Shown here: positions 60,097 to 64,000 of the stretch, piece by piece
How the letters are laid out: every line of letters starts with the position of its first letter
Numbering within the stretch: the first letter of the stretch is position 1
DNA from: Psychrobacter arcticus 273-4
GTDB lineage: Bacteria > Pseudomonadota > Gammaproteobacteria > Pseudomonadales > Moraxellaceae
NCBI RefSeq assembly: GCF_000012305.1
Contig: NC_007204.1
Coordinates: 62,001 to 126,000, forward strand
Direction of reading: 5' to 3'
DNA length: 64,000 nucleotides
Position numbers and translations under genes: made by a program
Notes under the pieces: generated by a model
What the model saw: only the letters and a program-made list of their open reading frames with translations
The model's database searches: none
Told to the model about the DNA's origin: nothing

Positions 60097-61329
60097 ATGG
60101 CTGAAATTAAAGCCCCCGTTTTTCCAGAATCGGTTGCCGATGGTACAATCGTTGAATGGCATGTCACTGAAGGTCAGCAAGTAAACCGTGATGACCTATT
60201 AGCTGAAATCGAAACTGACAAAGTTGTATTGGAAGTGGTCGCGCCTGATAACGGTGTTGTGACCAGAATCGTTAAGCAAGTAGACGATACCGTGTTGTCT
60301 GATGAGCTGATTGCTGAATTTGAAGCTGGTGCTAGCGCCAGTGCTGAAGCGGCTCCTGCTGTTGATCCAGATCAACCAGCTGCGCCAGTACAACCTAAGC
60401 AAGCAACAGATGGCGGCGAGCCAGCACAAGCGTCTGCTGAAGCTGATCATAAAGATCAAAGCCCAGCGGTACGTAAAGCGGCTAAAGTCTCTGGTGTAGA
60501 TCCTAAAAACGTTGAAGGCAGTGGTCGCGGCGGTCGTGTGACCAAAACTGATATGTCAAACCCAACGTTAAAAGCGGACAGCTCAATCACTTCTGATAGT
60601 GGTCGTCCTGTTGCTGAGGCAGTTGGCGAGCGTACAGAGAAACGCGTGCCAATGACACGTCTACGTAAGACAATCGCGAATCGTCTGCTAGCCGCTTCTC
60701 AAGAAACGGCAATGCTAACGACGTTCAACGAAGTCAACATGAAACCGTTGATGGACATGCGTACTAAGTATAAAGATCAGTTTGAAAAGCGTCATGGCAC
60801 ACGTTTAGGCTTTATGTCGTTATTCGTAAAAGCGGCGACTGAAGCACTAAAACGCTACCCAGCTGTCAACGCGTCATTAGACGGTGATGATATTGTTTAT
60901 CATGGTTACTATGACATCGGTGTTGCCGTATCTTCTAACCGTGGTCTTGTAGTACCAGTATTGCGTGATACTGATCGTATGAGCATGGCAGATGTTGAAG
61001 CCAAGATTCGTGAGTTTGGTGGTAAAGCACAAGAAGGAAAGCTTGGTCTAGAAGACATGGTTGGCGGTACGTTTACCATCTCAAACGGTGGTGTATTTGG
61101 TTCATTGATGTCAACACCTATCTTGAACCCACCACAAACCGCTATCTTGGGTATGCATGCGATCAATGACCGTCCTATGGCGGTTAATGGCGAAGTTAAA
61201 ATCTTGCCAATGATGTATCTTGCATTGTCTTATGACCATCGTATGATTGATGGTAAAGAAGCGGTACAATTCTTAGTAACATTGAAAGAATTGGTTGAAG
61301 ACCCTACTATGCTACTCTTAGATCTTTAA
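60097..61329 (+). CDS. sucB: 2-oxoglutarate dehydrogenase E2 (dihydrolipoyl succinyltransferase)
   Basis: 410 residues. Lipoyl domain (1-~78) with the modified Lys in [14 protein letters not shown] near residue 43. An Ala/Pro/Gln linker follows, then the E3-binding domain (~125-160, [20 protein letters not shown]). The catalytic domain (~185-410) has [17 protein letters not shown] with the catalytic His and Asp. AAGGAG stands 8 bases before the ATG. A perfect 12-bp hairpin with T-run (61338-61370) directly follows, separating it from lpd. Confidence 0.98.
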   Translation: MAEIKAPVFPESVADGTIVEWHVTEGQQVNRDDLLAEIETDKVVLEVVAPDNGVVTRIVKQVDDTVLSDELIAEFEAGASASAEAAPAVDPDQPAAPVQPKQATDGGEPAQASAEADHKDQSPAVRKAAKVSGVDPKNVEGSGRGGRVTKTDMSNPTLKADSSITSDSGRPVAEAVGERTEKRVPMTRLRKTIANRLLAASQETAMLTTFNEVNMKPLMDMRTKYKDQFEKRHGTRLGFMSLFVKAATEALKRYPAVNASLDGDDIVYHGYYDIGVAVSSNRGLVVPVLRDTDRMSMADVEAKIREFGGKAQEGKLGLEDMVGGTFTISNGGVFGSLMSTPILNPPQTAILGMHAINDRPMAVNGEVKILPMMYLALSYDHRMIDGKEAVQFLVTLKELVEDPTMLLLDL

Positions 61330-61337
61330 GTTTTTAG

Positions 61338-61370
61338 GCTTGTATCAGTGATGACTGATACAAGCTTTTT
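61338..61370 (+). terminator. Terminator-like hairpin between sucB and lpd
   Basis: GCTTGTATCAGT-gatg-ACTGATACAAGC, a perfect 12-bp stem with tetraloop, followed by five T residues, 8 bp after the sucB stop. It may end sucAB or reduce read-through to lpd. Confidence 0.88.
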
Positions 61371-61580
61371 AGTTTTGTATAGATTATCTTTCAATGCCTT
61401 TTAGCTTTTTCAGTTTTATCTTATGAGCAATAAGCTAAGAATACTCAGCAGCCATCTTTATTGTCTTTTTAAACGCATCTATTATCTAACACTTAGATAT
61501 CGTATTGGTTATCGAATAGATAAGTCGATGGTTTACTAACGAGATAAAATTGGTTTATATGATACTTAAAATTAAAATAG

Positions 61581-63041
<1,461 letters not shown>

Positions 63042-63110
63042 TTTTAACGGCTAAAGATATTTTAAGTGTATTAAATGCTTATTAAATGATGACATGATCA
63101 TCGCACTGTT

Positions 63111-63143
63111 TGAATGACTATTTTGAATGACTATTTTGAATGA
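63111..63143. repeat. Short tandem repeat between lpd and sucC
   Basis: A 13-bp unit TGAATGACTATTT occurs twice in a row, plus a third partial TGAATGA. It lies 85 bp before the sucC start. Confidence 0.8.
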
Positions 63144-63227
63144 TGCCTTGGTCTTAAGTACAGTAGAATATTCTACAATGTATAGGTTTTTATTTTTTAC
63201 TAATAGTAAAAATAAAGGATTCAATCA

Positions 63228-64000
63228 ATGAATTTACATGAGTATCAAGCAAAAGAGCTATTGAAAAGCTATGGCTTGCCAATTCAAGAAGGCCTCATTG
63301 CCTACAGTGGCGACGAAGCAGCGGCAGCTTTTGATAAAACCCCAACCGATATCGCAGTCATCAAAGCACAGGTTCATGCTGGTGGTCGCGGTAAAGCGGG
63401 CGGCGTTAAATTGGTTAAGACTCGCGAAGAAGCCAAGCAAGTGACTGATGAGCTTATCGGTACTAACCTTGTAACTTATCAAACGGATGCCGCTGGTCAG
63501 CCAGTGAACTTCGTTTTGGTTGCAGAAGATATGTACCCAGTACAAACTGAGCTATATCTTGGCGCTGTTGTTGATCGCTCTTCACGTCGTGTGACGTTTA
63601 TGGCATCAACTGAAGGTGGTGTTGAGATTGAGAAAGTTGCAGAAGAAACCCCTGAAAAAATCTTTAAAGTAAGTATTGATCCACTGGTTGGTTTATTGCC
63701 ATTTCAAGCGCGTGAAGTGGCGTTTAAATTGGGTTTAGAAGGCAAGCAAATCAGTCAGTTCGTTAAATTGATGACTGGCGCTTATCAAGCATTCGTTGAA
63801 AACGACATTGATTTACTTGAGATCAACCCATTAGCCGTGCGCGAAAATGGCGAGATTGTTTGTGTTGATGGCAAAATTAGTATCGACTCAAACGCTTTGT
63901 ATCGTCTGCCTAAAATTGCTGCGCTACAAGACAAATCACAAGAGAATGAGCGTGAGCTTAAAGCGGCTGAGTTTGATCTAAACTATGTTGCGCTAGAAGG
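63228..64000 (+). CDS. sucC: Succinyl-CoA synthetase beta subunit, 5' part (cut by window edge)
   Basis: The frame runs off the window after 257 codons. Starts [18 protein letters not shown], the universal start of SucC. The ATP-grasp domain is visible: [20 protein letters not shown] and [22 protein letters not shown]. The enzyme makes ATP or GTP from succinyl-CoA. AAAGGA lies 8-9 bases before the ATG. sucD is expected next. Confidence 0.97.
   Translation, partial: MNLHEYQAKELLKSYGLPIQEGLIAYSGDEAAAAFDKTPTDIAVIKAQVHAGGRGKAGGVKLVKTREEAKQVTDELIGTNLVTYQTDAAGQPVNFVLVAEDMYPVQTELYLGAVVDRSSRRVTFMASTEGGVEIEKVAEETPEKIFKVSIDPLVGLLPFQAREVAFKLGLEGKQISQFVKLMTGAYQAFVENDIDLLEINPLAVRENGEIVCVDGKISIDSNALYRLPKIAALQDKSQENERELKAAEFDLNYVALE

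Overview
The window looks like chromosomal DNA of a Psychrobacter species (Moraxellaceae, Gammaproteobacteria). Evidence is the moderately AT-rich sequence, the gammaproteobacterial gene orders (pilBCD-coaE; secG-tRNA-Leu-tRNA-fMet-rimP-nusA-infB-rbfA-truB-rpsO-pnp; gltA divergent from sdhCDAB, then sucAB-lpd-sucC), and a gene that I recognise as a homologue of Balon, the ribosome hibernation factor first described in Psychrobacter urativorans. Nearly all of the window is housekeeping DNA. I see no prophage, transposase, CRISPR array, toxin-antitoxin pair or defence island.

Layout. 1-3.7 kb (minus strand): recN, algH, ruvX, a small membrane protein and the start of a tusA-like gene. 4.4-6.4 kb: ppnP and rlmB, convergent with and overlapping coaE. 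6.5-10.6 kb (minus): the type IV pilus genes pilD, pilC and pilB. 11.1-24 kb (plus): tpiA, secG, tRNA-Leu(GAG), initiator tRNA-Met, then rimP, nusA, infB, rbfA, truB, a small acidic ORF, rpsO and pnp, a transcription/translation/RNA-decay block punctuated by strong terminators. 24.4-27.7 kb (minus): a membrane-anchored coiled-coil protein, yheV and prlC. 28.3-36.3 kb: the Balon-like gene, an EEP-fold hydrolase, an NADPH:quinone-type oxidoreductase, alkB, an ABC exporter, a DMT permease and a class I aldolase. 36.4-41 kb (minus): thiC with a TPP riboswitch, yggX and argH. 41.4-45.2 kb (plus): hemC, hemD, a HemX-like protein and a thioesterase. 45.4-48 kb (minus): a RibB with a degenerate RibA-like domain, and rarA. 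48.4-49.8 kb: an HExxH protein and a lipoprotein. 49.9-64 kb: gltA (minus), then sdhCDAB, sucA, sucB, lpd and the 5' part of sucC, which together cover most of the TCA cycle from citrate to succinyl-CoA/fumarate.

The most striking non-coding feature is a family of ~138-bp palindromic, MITE-like repeats. There are eight full copies, one half copy, one 23-bp end fragment and one divergent relative. All are intergenic and several lie within 2-45 bp of a start or stop codon (tpiA, the small ORF before rpsO, yggX, ribB) or against a hairpin. They begin and end with TATAGT/ACTATA, which fits insertion at TA dinucleotides, but no transposase is encoded here. Other points of note are a 9 x 9-bp in-frame (Asp-Asp-Asn) repeat in truB, a U1:U72 initiator tRNA, a zinc-ligand-less GTP cyclohydrolase II-like domain on RibB, and a ~1 kb non-coding interval between gltA and sdhC.
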